Assembly: GCF_001723175.1 (NCBI RefSeq)
Contig: NC_064655.1
Span: 3,596,001-3,660,000, forward strand
Length of the DNA: 64,000 nucleotides
Origin: Penicillium oxalicum
Lineage: Eukaryota; Ascomycota; Eurotiomycetes; Eurotiales; Aspergillaceae
Direction: 5' to 3'
Shown: positions 22,155 through 31,712 of the stretch, piece by piece
How the letters are laid out: every line of letters starts with the position of its first letter
Numbering within the stretch: the stretch's first letter is position 1
Notes under the pieces: generated by a model
Databases searched by the model: none
The model's input: only the letters and a program-made list of their open reading frames with translations
Told to the model about the DNA's origin: nothing
Translations under genes and position numbers: made by a program

Positions 22155-23112
22155 ATGTCTTTACGGGCGCTGCCAATAAGTCAGACCCGCGCTCCGTGGC
22201 GCGATCTTATCAGCTCGCATCTGGAGAAGACTAAAGGATACGAATTTACCGTTGCGACGGTCGGGTATGATGCTAAGCAACGCATAGTCCCTCGTGTTCG
22301 GACATGCGGATTCCGTGGTTTCTTCCCAGAGGTTAAGCTCCATCCGAGTGGGCAAAAGGATATGGACGAGCAGGTCGAAGATGGCGGCAATGCGCCCTTG
22401 TTCGAGAGCGACCTGCTATCCCTCACCACCGATATCAGGATGGAAAAGCTGAAACAGCTGGATTCAACTGGGAACAGCATTGAGGCCATGTTCTGGCTTA
22501 AGGAGGTCATGGTTCAATGGAGGATTAAAGGACAAGCATACTATCTTGGCTCCCCCACACCAGAATCAGGAGCGGAATCAGATCTCCAGGCACAATTGTT
22601 CAATGCCCTGCGCCTCAAGCCTGATTACGACGGGGATCAGAAAGTGGACTCCAACAAGTGGACGTGGGACAAGGCAATCACGAAGTACTTTGCAAATCAC
22701 TCCCCCGCCATGCGTGGTAAGTTTGTGAATAATGCTTCGATACCTACTCCAAGCGCCAATTTATCATGCCGCTGCCGCCTGAACACAAGAACTTGCAATT
22801 GTGACCACGAGCCTGTCGTGTGATATTTGGCTAATGATTCGTCCAGGCTCTTTTCGCAACCCGCCTCCTGGTCAACCCAGAACTCAACAGCTCAGCAACC
22901 CCGACTTGAGCCTAGGACAAAAAATATCTGATCTCCACGATCCTGTTGCACGGGGGAATTTCAGATTAGTTTTGATTATCCCCGAAGAGGTTGAGCAATT
23001 AGATCTTTCCAACGGGGATGATCCCAGGCGACGCAAGTGGACCCTTGTCGAAGACGAGGGTCACTCAGGCAGCACGGGTGGGAAGTGGGAGGAGACGGAG
23101 CTCTGGCCTTGA
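22155..23112 (+). CDS. Pyridoxamine 5'-phosphate oxidase-like FMN-binding protein (Alr4036 type)
   Basis: Two exons, 22155-22716 and 22847-23112, give 275 residues. The 130-nt intron (GTAAGT...CGTCCAG, branch GGCTAATG) joins PAMR-G-SFRNPPPG. The fold is the split-barrel flavin-binding type. The protein starts with APWRDLISSHLEK and a conserved strand ending in PRVRTCGFRGFF. SDLLSLTTDIRMEKLKQL and EAMFWLKEVMVQWRIKG follow, the order typical of fungal PPOX-like proteins related to the Alr4036 domain. RNPPPGQP and a long C-terminal region close the domain. The substrate is unknown: family members bind FMN, but classical PNP oxidase activity is not assured. It is cytosolic, with no targeting signal. 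Its neighbour Las1 is on the same strand after 750 bases. Confidence 0.85.
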
Positions 23113-23866
23113 AGATCATTCTCTGCGCAAATCTTACAGTCATTATATCATACAATCATTTGCGATGATCAGTCCTCCCTGTATCACATGCTACTGGATA
23201 CCGTAAAACTGGCCGGCCAGGCAGGGCAAATTAGTTGTCTGAATGTGTGGATCTGTGGCTGTGCACTCTCGTGGGAACAGATTTTTAATAGTTTATGACA
23301 ATGAGCCTGGCCGATGTCACTGTACTGTAGTGAGTACAGGTAGGCTCTTTCAGGGGGAGAAAACCAAAAAAACAAAAAAGGCTTTGACACAGTAGAACTG
23401 TCAAGTGGTAGCTAGCCTAGAAGTATATTGCCGTGACCCGACACCCAAGAACAAGTCCGGAAAGCAGGCTTTTCAAGAGGGACACGGAACCATCATAAGT
23501 GGAACGCTGACTCGAGATTGCCAAATATTGTTCTCCATCAAAAAGAATATAGTCCAGCGATTGTCAGTCATTCTTGACGGGAAAGTCTCCAGTCCGGTGA
23601 TGTGGATTAGGTTGAGAGCTACTACAGTACTGTATGATCATGTGACGCAGAGCCACCTCGACCTGTGCATCCGCAATCAACACGCCCGTAGTTCCCTTCG
23701 GGTGAATTTAGTTAATGGATTAACGTTGTTCCGTGAATATTTCCTCCAGATCAAAAGCGCGAGGGAGCAATCGAATCCGCTACATAGACACTGGCTCTTA
23801 TTTTTGGTTCTTTTAAGATTGAGAGCGGAAGAATTGAACGCGATCAGGCTCGCCAGTGGTGATATC
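23113..23866. other. Intergenic, 0.75 kb, upstream of LAS1
   Basis: The frame of LAS1 exon 1 is open back to about 23405, but the sequence before ATG 23867 does not resemble Las1. It is therefore taken as leader and promoter. No other gene is seen. Confidence 0.4.
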
Positions 23867-25339
23867 ATGGCAAAAGTCATTTTCACCCCGTGGAAAAACC
23901 GAGTCCATCTCCTCGAGGTTCGCGATGAGTTCTATCCGCCCCCATCATACTGTGGGCCGGATATGCGCTCTCAGGCATGCGCAAAGGTTTGTCCACCTTG
24001 TTCAACTTCCCCCCACCCCTTTTCCAATGGATTGGGCTTGATTTGACTCTTTTCGCTTAGGTAGCAGCTTGGAAACTACGTGGCAATATTCCTCACCATG
24101 TAGAGGCCACTGCCCTGTTGACAGATGCAATTCTTCATGATGATGGGCAACGGAACTCTATTTTTTCAATTCGAGCCACTTACTCGGCGGCCTTTTGTCG
24201 GTAAGTCCCAAAAGCTTGGCTGGAGATCTTGTGATGCTCTATGATGTTTTCTCTGTCACCATATATTCCATCGAGAAAGAAGAAGGAAATATGTCGCGCA
24301 AAATCTTTCTAGAAGCTAAAACTGTGCACAGTTTTGTGACGGGTCTGGTAGATACGAAAGTCACCGGTCCCCGGAAGACGATGTTCCAAAGAGCCATGGA
24401 TCTCAGTCTTCCGGCTTCATTCGTGGAGCTGCGACATGAGGCGACGCATCGCGAGCCTCCATCGCTCACTGTTCTTCGGAAGGCTACCCAACGCTCTTTG
24501 GAGTGGCTGTGGGACAATTATTGGGCCACGCTGGACCCAGCTGGACTGGGCGGCGCCCCATTGCGAGCCTATCACAGTGGTGCGCCGACAAGCGTAGCCA
24601 TACGTCAGGTCCTGCAGGCGTTTATGAAAGATTCAAATCTGAGATCAGCGCAGAAGAAGCGGAAACGCGGACAGGAGGCTGCTGTGGCCGAGCAACTGCT
24701 AGAAATCTGCTGTTCCTCCGCAGATGGCGTGGTCTTGGCGATAGCGGAGATACCAGTTTTGCTCCTGGAAATGGGTGCTTTGATTGAGCCGCAAAGAAGG
24801 TAAGTCATCAAGACCTCCAAGCCTTGCACAGCACAGAGATAATTAATTTGATGTTCAGGCTGGGCGATCCCTTGGATGCGATATTTGAAAAGTGGGATCC
24901 CGTTCTGCAGAGAGTGGCAGATACCCAGCCTTTATTTCCACAATTCCTGACTGAAGAGCTCGTCAACGCATTGGTTTTGTCTGCTTCACCTGAATCCGTT
25001 GAGAGTGCGCAATCGGAGGCCCTCTGTCTCTGGTTGGAACACATTTTCGTCTCGAGCACGTGGGAATCTCATCGGCAAACTTTACCAGGGAAATACCTGA
25101 CTGCAGTCTGCGAGAGTGATAAATCCTACTGGACGCAGCTCTTAGCAAGCAAACTTCGTTCTGTACAGCAAACATCGCTGCCCGAGAGGCGCGGTCGAAA
25201 TGGGGCTAAAGCATCTTCACCGTCAAACCACACTGGCAATGACCCTGTCGACAGTCTGCCGGAAATCCTACAAAGGCACGGCTGGAGTCTTGCAAATCAT
25301 TGTGATAATCGATCCTTGGGAGTGGCGGTGGCTAAGTAA
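23867..25339 (+). CDS. LAS1: Las1, rRNA-processing HEPN endoribonuclease
   Basis: Four exons, 23867-23986, 24061-24200, 24332-24799 and 24859-25339, give 402 residues. In the known system, Las1 cuts the ITS2 spacer of pre-rRNA (C2 site) in the nucleolus in complex with Grc3. The N-terminus MAKVIFTPWKNRVHLLEVRD followed by QAC-AKVAAWKLRGNIPHHVEATALLTDA is the Las1 signature. The HEPN nuclease motif is kept: ELRHEATHRE with R121, H122 and H126. The start is placed at the ATG directly before the family N-terminus. The 131-nt intron 24201-24331 interrupts the domain between YSAAFC-R and FVTGLVD, and the other introns are 74 and 59 nt. The C-terminal 160 residues are divergent, helical and end with a basic, Ser-rich tail, as in other fungal Las1 proteins. 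Confidence 0.92.
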
Positions 25340-25979
25340 TAGGGTCATCAAGGCTTATCTGATCCCATGGAATTAGAGCCTCCAAATCTACACAATCCGT
25401 TCTGCTGGCAGATCTTGCGTGAATGACTTCGATATGAAAAAAAATGCCCGCGTCCGAATTTTCCAACCTGCCTTGCTCTCGGTGGACCTTGCTGTCTCGA
25501 AACTGAACTAAGAGTCTGAAATACTCAAGGAAAGGGAGCTCTTTAGTTCCCCAACTGAATCTATCAATCGAATAGAATAGCAGTCCACCGCCGAGACATT
25601 AAGGCCTCGGCTGTTGGCGCGGGACCTAGGAATCGCTTAGTCATTCACGCCTTAGCTGGCCTCAGGCACTAACTGCCTAGTACTCCCTGCGTAGCATTCA
25701 CAGGTAGGTATTAATCTGCCCGGATGACATCACCCGCTTTGACAGTGACAATTCAAGTACACGTGCCAACGTGTACAACCACCCAAATACTACAGCGGCA
25801 CGCCATAGTTGAGTTACTATCAAGCCCCTTGCCCCCATTACTTCCAACCATATCGGTGCAACGCCGAGCCGAACCGCAAATCCCGTCAGCTACCACAAGT
25901 ACTCTCCCACGAGGACGTAGTGATTATTGTTCCGCCCCGCCCGGCTCTACCTTCATCCTTCTCCATCATCTGTCCTGTG
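25340..25979. other. Intergenic, 0.64 kb, upstream of glyoxalase II
   Basis: No gene is seen. This is presumably the promoter and leader of the following gene. Confidence 0.4.
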
Positions 25980-27372
25980 ATGAGCTTCGGAAAAGCGGTT
26001 CGGTCAATCCAGCCTCGACTTCAACGCATTCACCCCATTCGCAAGATGCATATCCAGTCAATTCCCATGTGTAGGTGTCATTGCAATTCAGGCCCCCAGT
26101 CGCCGAGCCTCCGTCAACGAGAAGCGCCGTCCTGAGACTAACTCCAACGCAGGGACCGGTAAAGGCAATAACTACGCCCACCTGGTCACCGATGAACCAA
26201 CCAAGAAATCAGTCATCATCGACCCTGCCAACCCTCCAGAGTACGTGAAACATGCTTAATTGGACCTCGATGAGGATGTAAACCGTGAAGAAAAAAAAAG
26301 GCACGCTCATACGGATACTCTAGGGTGGCCCCGGAATTGAAAGCCCAACTCGGGGCGAACAAAATTGATTTGATGGCTATTGTCAATACTCACCAGTAGG
26401 TGTGCTCGTACCACCCGGCCCAGTCAACGATACTGACCCCTGGTCACAGCCATTGGGATCACGCCGGCGGCAATGATGAAATGGTTTGTAGATTCTTGGA
26501 AGGAGCTTCTACGCAGATTGAACCCATCGCTCACGAGGTTTCTTCAGTTGGCTCAATTTGGAAAGCTCCCCGTCATTGGTGGCAGCAATTGCAAATCCGT
26601 GACAAAAACCCCTGCCCATGGTGAAGAGTTCAAGATTGGCGATCGCATCACGGTCCGCGCTTTGCACACCCCCTGTCACACCCAGGACAGCATCTGCTAC
26701 TTTATGCAAGATGGGGATCAGCGAGTGGTCTTCACTGGAGACACTCTCTTCATCGGTGGTAAGTCCATGATGAACTGTGTCGACATAAAGGTATCACTGC
26801 AACAAAAGTCATCTAACCCGATCCAGGCTGTGGGCGATTCTTTGAGGGTAATGCCGCAGAAATGCACCGAGCACTGAACCAGACACTAGCTGCTCTACCT
26901 GATGATACCAAGGTCTACGTAAGTTTTTAATGCGGTATTGCGTCTTCCTTATGCTTCAAGATCTCGCAGGCTCATCCGTACCCGTTCCAAGCCCGGCCAT
27001 GAGTACACCAAGGCCAACGTCAAGTTCTGCCTGCACGTGTCGCAAACTGAGCCCATCCGGAAGCTCCAGGCCTTCGCAGAGGCGAACAAAGAAACGCAGG
27101 GCAAATTTACCATTGGGGATGAGAAGGTAAGAAGCTAAAATTTTTCCTGCATGAGCAGTGGTATTCTGTTTTCTATCGAAGCTGACAGATCATGATTTTT
27201 CCAGCTCCACAACGTGTTTATGCGTGTTGAGGTAAGTCCAGTGTATCTGCCGATTTAAGTTATGATGCCTCCCTCTGATTCCGTATAGGACCCCGAGATT
27301 CAGAAGGTGACGGGCAAGACCGATCCAGTCGAGGTCATGGCCGCCTTGCGAGAGATGAAGAACTCCATGTAA
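25980..27372 (+). CDS. Glyoxalase II (hydroxyacylglutathione hydrolase), probably dual-targeted
   Basis: Nine exons: 25980-26070, 26153-26240, 26324-26395, 26450-26483, 26548-26758, 26827-26918, 26992-27126, 27205-27231 and 27289-27372, giving 277 residues. It hydrolyses S-D-lactoylglutathione to D-lactate and glutathione in methylglyoxal detoxification. The metallo-beta-lactamase motif THHHWDH (residues 82-88) is rebuilt across the 54-nt intron 26396-26449. GDTLFIGGCGRFFEG and PGHEYTK supply further metal and substrate residues, and the C-terminus FMRVEDPEIQKVTG is the usual family end. There are two in-frame ATGs. From 25980 the protein carries a 22-residue Arg-rich, acid-free extension, like a mitochondrial presequence. 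From 26046 (MHIQSIPMW) it would be cytosolic. The gene is unusually intron-dense for this window, with exons as short as 27 and 34 nt. Confidence 0.93.
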
Positions 27373-28609
27373 AACCTCGCGGTGATGGGATCGAGGGTCA
27401 ACGCGGATCATTTTCTTTCTGGCTGCGCTAGGCTATTTAAGAAAGAGAGAGAGAGTAGGTGAAGAAAACGCGCTTCTCATGGCAATAGAAAATCACGACA
27501 AATCTATCATTGCAATGGTATCGCTTCATGGGAAAGGGATGGGCATCCAAGCGCGTAATTCGCGACCACTTTTAATTCTCAATGCGTTGCTGGAGAAACT
27601 TTGAACGTGCAGGTCACGGCCGAGTGGGTGTACCCTTTTGCCATAACCCTTGCATAGCCGTTTAGGCAACACCTCATTGAAGCAGAGGGATTCGTGCTCC
27701 ACGATTTTTTGACCAATTGAGCTTTCGGCCAAGCCCTTGAGCTAAGTGTCTCCTCGAATCGCCCAGAATCTGTCTGGTCAGCCTTCTGAAGGAGCCGGAC
27801 GGGCGTGTATGTAGTGACAGGAACTCTCGGGCGAAAGGGAAGGATTGATCTACGCCGTATGTTACCGGAATAGGGAAGGTGTTGAAGGTGGGGGGACGGG
27901 GGAACTATGAGCGGGAGACAGTAATTGGAAATTTCTGGTAATTCGAACAGGGTTCACCTTCTGTCCGACAAGTGAATGATGACCGGCCGCCAGGACATAA
28001 CAGACCACAGGAGTAGATAGGTACTAGGGAGCCAACAAGTTGTAAAGTACACATGGGGAAAGACAGAGATCATGGAACAAGCTAGAGAAGTGCAGGGGAC
28101 TTTGAATAACCTCAATCTATCGCTTTTGGATCGTCATTCATCACACCCCAAATCCTGTAGTAACTTATGGTCGCAGGCACTTGAAGACCTCCGGTGGTTT
28201 CGGGGGTCGGCAATACCCGCTGGACTTGATGATCTGAACTGCGGGACGCTGAGCCGAACAGGGCTTAGTGTTCTCGGAAAGGCGCAACGGAGTAAAAAAG
28301 AAAAACAGTTAAATTGAAAATCTTTTCCAGCAATCGCGGAGACTTGATAAGGAAACGACCCCAACGAGAAGCCTTCCGTCCGCGTTCTCCGTCAAACCGT
28401 CCATTCCTTTCATCCATCTCTCCCATTCATTAGTTCCCTCTTCACTCTCAAGTCGCAAGTAATCCCAGAGTAGCGACACTTCGCGACAACTTCTCGCTGT
28501 TCAGGCGGTCTTCCTCACCCAACCCGGTCGCCGTGCCACCCCCCCCCCCCCCCCCCCCCCCCCATCTCTTTCGCCCTCGGTCGGAGGTCAACGTTGCGTA
28601 TCAGTAGCT
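27373..28609. other. Intergenic, 1.2 kb
   Basis: A short GA repeat occurs at about 27442-27457. The last 230 bases before the next gene are pyrimidine-rich and include a poly-C run (separate entry). No coding region is supported. Confidence 0.4.
28539..28563. repeat. Poly-C homopolymer, 25 bases
   Basis: An uninterrupted run of C in the probable 5' leader or promoter, 46 bases before the ATG of the DUF1275 gene. On the minus strand it is a G run that could form quadruplex structures. The length may be imprecise in the assembly. Confidence 0.95.
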
Positions 28610-29526
28610 ATGGAAAAGAGCACGCCATCCGGTCCGGCATCGGATCTCGAAGCCAGCACAACATCGCAAACCCCACGAAAGTCGACGCTCACGCAGCGAT
28701 GGACACAAAATCTGGATCCGGCCAACGCGGATTTGATATGTTTGGTACTATGTTTCCTTACAGGCCTGTGTGACAGCAGCGCCTACAATGCCTGGTCCTG
28801 TTTCTTGGGCATGCAAACCGGTAAGACTCCCCCATTTCAACACCGATTCGAAAGAAATCATGCATGCTGTTTCTTACAACCACCGACGCCGATTGAAACC
28901 TTGATTGCTGATCGGTCGCAGGAAATACCATTTTCTTGGGCCTGGGAGCCTCCAATCAACCGACAAGTAAGCCATGGGGCTGGCTCAAGTCCCTTGTCTC
29001 CATCCTCTCCTTCTTCTCCGGCGCGATGATTTTCTCCGCCGTCATGCGCCGGGTCGGGCCCCTGCGTCGTGGAACGTTGTTTATCTCGTTCCTAATTCAA
29101 ACTATTCTCATCGTCATCGCCGTCGCCATCATCCAGACCGATCTGATTCCGCATTCATCCAGCGACATGAGCCTCACTGGGGGACCTCTTTTCCTTGAGT
29201 TAATTCCTATTGGCCTGCTCGCATTCCAGTCGGCTGGTGCAATGACCTGCAGTCGTTCTTTGGGGTACAATGAGATCCCCACGGTAGTCCTGACTAGTGT
29301 CTACTTTGACATTGCTTCGGACCCCAAAATCACGGACAAACCCACTGGGAACGTCAAACGCAATCGTCGAGTTGGTGGAGTGGTTTTCCTGCTGGTTGGG
29401 GCTATCGTTGGAGGATGGTTGAGTCGGAGCAGTGGAGGCATGCAATCTGCCCTGTGGATGGCTGCGGGCATCAAGTTGGTCGCCGCGGTGGCCTGGCTCT
29501 TCTGGAAGGCCGCTGCTCCCAAGTAA
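28610..29526 (+). CDS. DUF1275 (YoaK-like) multi-pass membrane protein
   Basis: Two exons, 28610-28820 and 28922-29526, give 271 residues. The 101-nt intron (GTAAGA...GGTCGCAG) joins GMQT-G-NTIFLGLG. After a polar 35-residue N-terminus, the order DADLICLVLCFLTGLCDSSAYN (approximate; here ANADLICLVLCF), FLGMQTGNTIFLGLG and a Trp-containing loop is the DUF1275 signature. At least six hydrophobic helices follow, ending VAAVAWLFWKAAAPK. The function of this family in fungi is unknown; a transporter role is often supposed but is not shown by the sequence. The gene is flanked by long poly-C runs, 46 bases before its ATG and about 410 bases after its stop. Confidence 0.88.
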
Positions 29527-29739
29527 ATTAGGCGACCCAGAGGCGAGCCCGATTATCATCCGACTGGCGCACCCGACACTCCCCCGATATTTTCACTCCC
29601 CGGCGTTTTGAGCGTTCGCGCCAAAGTGAATTACCATTGCAGTCGCCGCGTAATCATTACTGCGAGGTGCGACCTTTTATCAATTTATAGACCATTCAAG
29701 TGCCGTGGGAATCCCTCGAAAAACGCGGAGGCACATATG

Positions 29740-29747
29740 TATATATA
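29740..29747. promoter_or_regulatory. Orphan TATA-box-like element
   Basis: TATATATA is followed after about 20-30 bases by possible initiation sequence, but no supported gene lies downstream for 2 kb. It could serve a non-coding transcript. Evidence is sequence only. Confidence 0.25.
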
Positions 29748-29935
29748 GACCCAGCCCCGCATCGCAAATAGACCAATTGATACTTATTCCATGTACACCT
29801 TCACTTTCTCACGGGTACACGGATTTCAACCTTTGACCCAGATGTATTTTTTTCTCCAGGGTTACCGGGCAGGGGTCCTCTGTCCTGCGATCTTTAATTT
29901 AACTCGCACGCTAGGTGAGATTGTCCAAATGGAGC

Positions 29936-29936
<1 letters not shown>

Positions 29937-29968
<32 letters not shown>
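29937..29968. repeat. Poly-C homopolymer, 32 bases
   Basis: An uninterrupted C run, the longer of two within 1.4 kb. No open frame through it is credible. Confidence 0.95.
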
Positions 29969-29970
<2 letters not shown>

Positions 29971-30401
29971 GATGGTACCACTCTTGGTGCCAGCGCGCCA
30001 CGAGGAATCTCAGTCATTGTAGTAGGTGCGAACCTGCGATCCTAGCTACCTTCAGCAGGAACAGTTGGTAGTACCCCAGAAACAGATTGTGGACGAGGAC
30101 TGGGATGCATCTATTATGGTGGTACGAGAGATCTTGCCCTCTCCAGGTGTTTGCCTAGGTCAGACCCAGCTACGATCATGTGATGGCCTAGAGCGTTTTT
30201 CTCCATGCTGTCGTCTGCAGGATTTATCACTTTCCTTTTCCTTACTGTGTCTGGCTTGTCTCCTCGCAAATCACCAACAATAAAGATCATTCTTCTCTCT
30301 GTCATATTTCCCTGCGCCGTCAGTAACAACAACTCGCTGAGGGATACCATTGAGTGCTATGTCGGCGTAGTCCATCTGGCTCAGCGCTCGAACTCGGGTT
30401 C

Positions 30402-30438
30402 TCTCTCTCTCTTCTCTCTCTCTCTCTCTCTCTCTCTT
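30402..30438. repeat. CT dinucleotide microsatellite
   Basis: About 37 bases of CT repeat with one TTC interruption. It is likely to vary in length between strains. Confidence 0.9.
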
Positions 30439-30496
30439 GCAATTTTGCAATTTTGCAAGGATATTCAAAGCTGTTGAGCGGCGTGTTTTCCTTCTA

Positions 30497-31007
30497 TCTG
30501 CGAGCTGCGCCCCCCACCCGATAGTTACATATACACCTGAATGACAACAAGTGGAAGTTCCTGTCGCTGCTCCAACTCGAGATATGTTCTGGAGTCAATG
30601 GGTGCGTCTTCCATTTTTGTGGTCCCATAGAGTGCGTTGTCTCGATGATCCAAGTGCACTGAGCATGGTCTGGAGAGGAAGAGCCCGCGAAGACGGAGCT
30701 TTTCACTGATGCATCAATGCCATCCTTGCCATTGACTTCAATCTTGGATACCTACATGAAAATTGATGTAGGTACCAATCTCGGCGGGTGATATTGGGCG
30801 TTTGATGACTACATGCCGCCCCAAAGAAACCCATGCGTGACTCCACCCTTGGCACTTTAATGTCACCGTCGCCTGCGAATAAGAAATTGTCTCATCAATC
30901 GCTTCCCCAGAGACCGCTATTCTCTCTTCGACCATGTTCTCCCAGGTATGATACGCCACAACTTTGCAAGGCGACATTATAATGACGCATGAGTGCCGAG
31001 GAAACAT
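30497..31007 (-). other. Possible small gene or remnant, frameshifted
   Basis: From ATG 31007 on the minus strand, 89 codons with protein-like composition (VVAYHTWENMVEERIAVSG...) run to a stop near 30738. The next frame continues without a gap as VSKIEVNGKDGIDASVKSS and stays open to a stop near 30497. The join falls close to an inverted repeat at 30750-30775. I do not recognise the protein. A frame of this length can occur by chance, so this is only a candidate. Confidence 0.25.
30750..30775. repeat. Inverted repeat, 9-bp arms, 8-nt loop
   Basis: TACCTACAT (30750-30758) and ATGTAGGTA (30767-30775) are perfect complements around an 8-base spacer, so the RNA could form a short hairpin. No T run follows, and fungal terminators are not of this type. 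Confidence 0.6.
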
Positions 31008-31712
31008 AAAAGTTCAGGCAGAGTCTTGGAGCTGGCAATCGTGATTGATCACAGAGATGGCGCCATCACGTGGATTCACCGCCTCCCTGATTGCGACTGA
31101 AGCCAGTCGCCGAATACGGGGTCCGAGAGGGCTTCCCCGATAGCCAATGAGCTACACTGATTAGGTCCACCGCCCTTGTGGATCTCCTCCCCTCCGTTGC
31201 GTGATTGCGGACAAATCTCTCTCATCCGACTCATCAACGCCACTGTAGCGACATCTTCCAAAATCAGTCTGGATTGCACCATAAGCGCCATTCAGGCTGG
31301 TTCCTCGACTGGCCGAAACTTTCAGGGGCCCGGAACTTGACATATATTCCCTGCTCTCGCTTCGTTGCTGCCATCTCAATTTGGTTGGTTTTGCGTCGCA
31401 AGTGGTATTTCACGAATCCTCATCGCTACGCGCGCAATCGCCCCCAGGGTCCTTCGACGGTTACGCCAATCTCTCACTGATAAACTTCCTTCACGAGACA
31501 AATTCTGCGACCAAGTCTTGCAAGTGCCGTTCTCAACGCCCGTTCTTCCAGGACGCATCTTACGTGGCGTGGGGGCAAGACGTGACGCCGTCCCTACGAG
31601 AACAAGAGCTTCTCATCGCTCATACGACAGCAATCTACCCTCGCTTCTCCAGCTTCGAATTTCCCACTGTCTTTTCCCGCACCCGTCCCACACTCATCCT
31701 CTGCTTGTGGCC

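Larger units (their letters stand above)
29527..31712. other. Intergenic, 2.2 kb, repeat-rich
   Basis: Contains a TATA-like element, a poly-C run, a CT microsatellite, an inverted repeat and a weak minus-strand coding candidate (separate entries). The last 120 bases are pyrimidine-rich and form the likely leader of the SconB-like gene. Confidence 0.5.
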
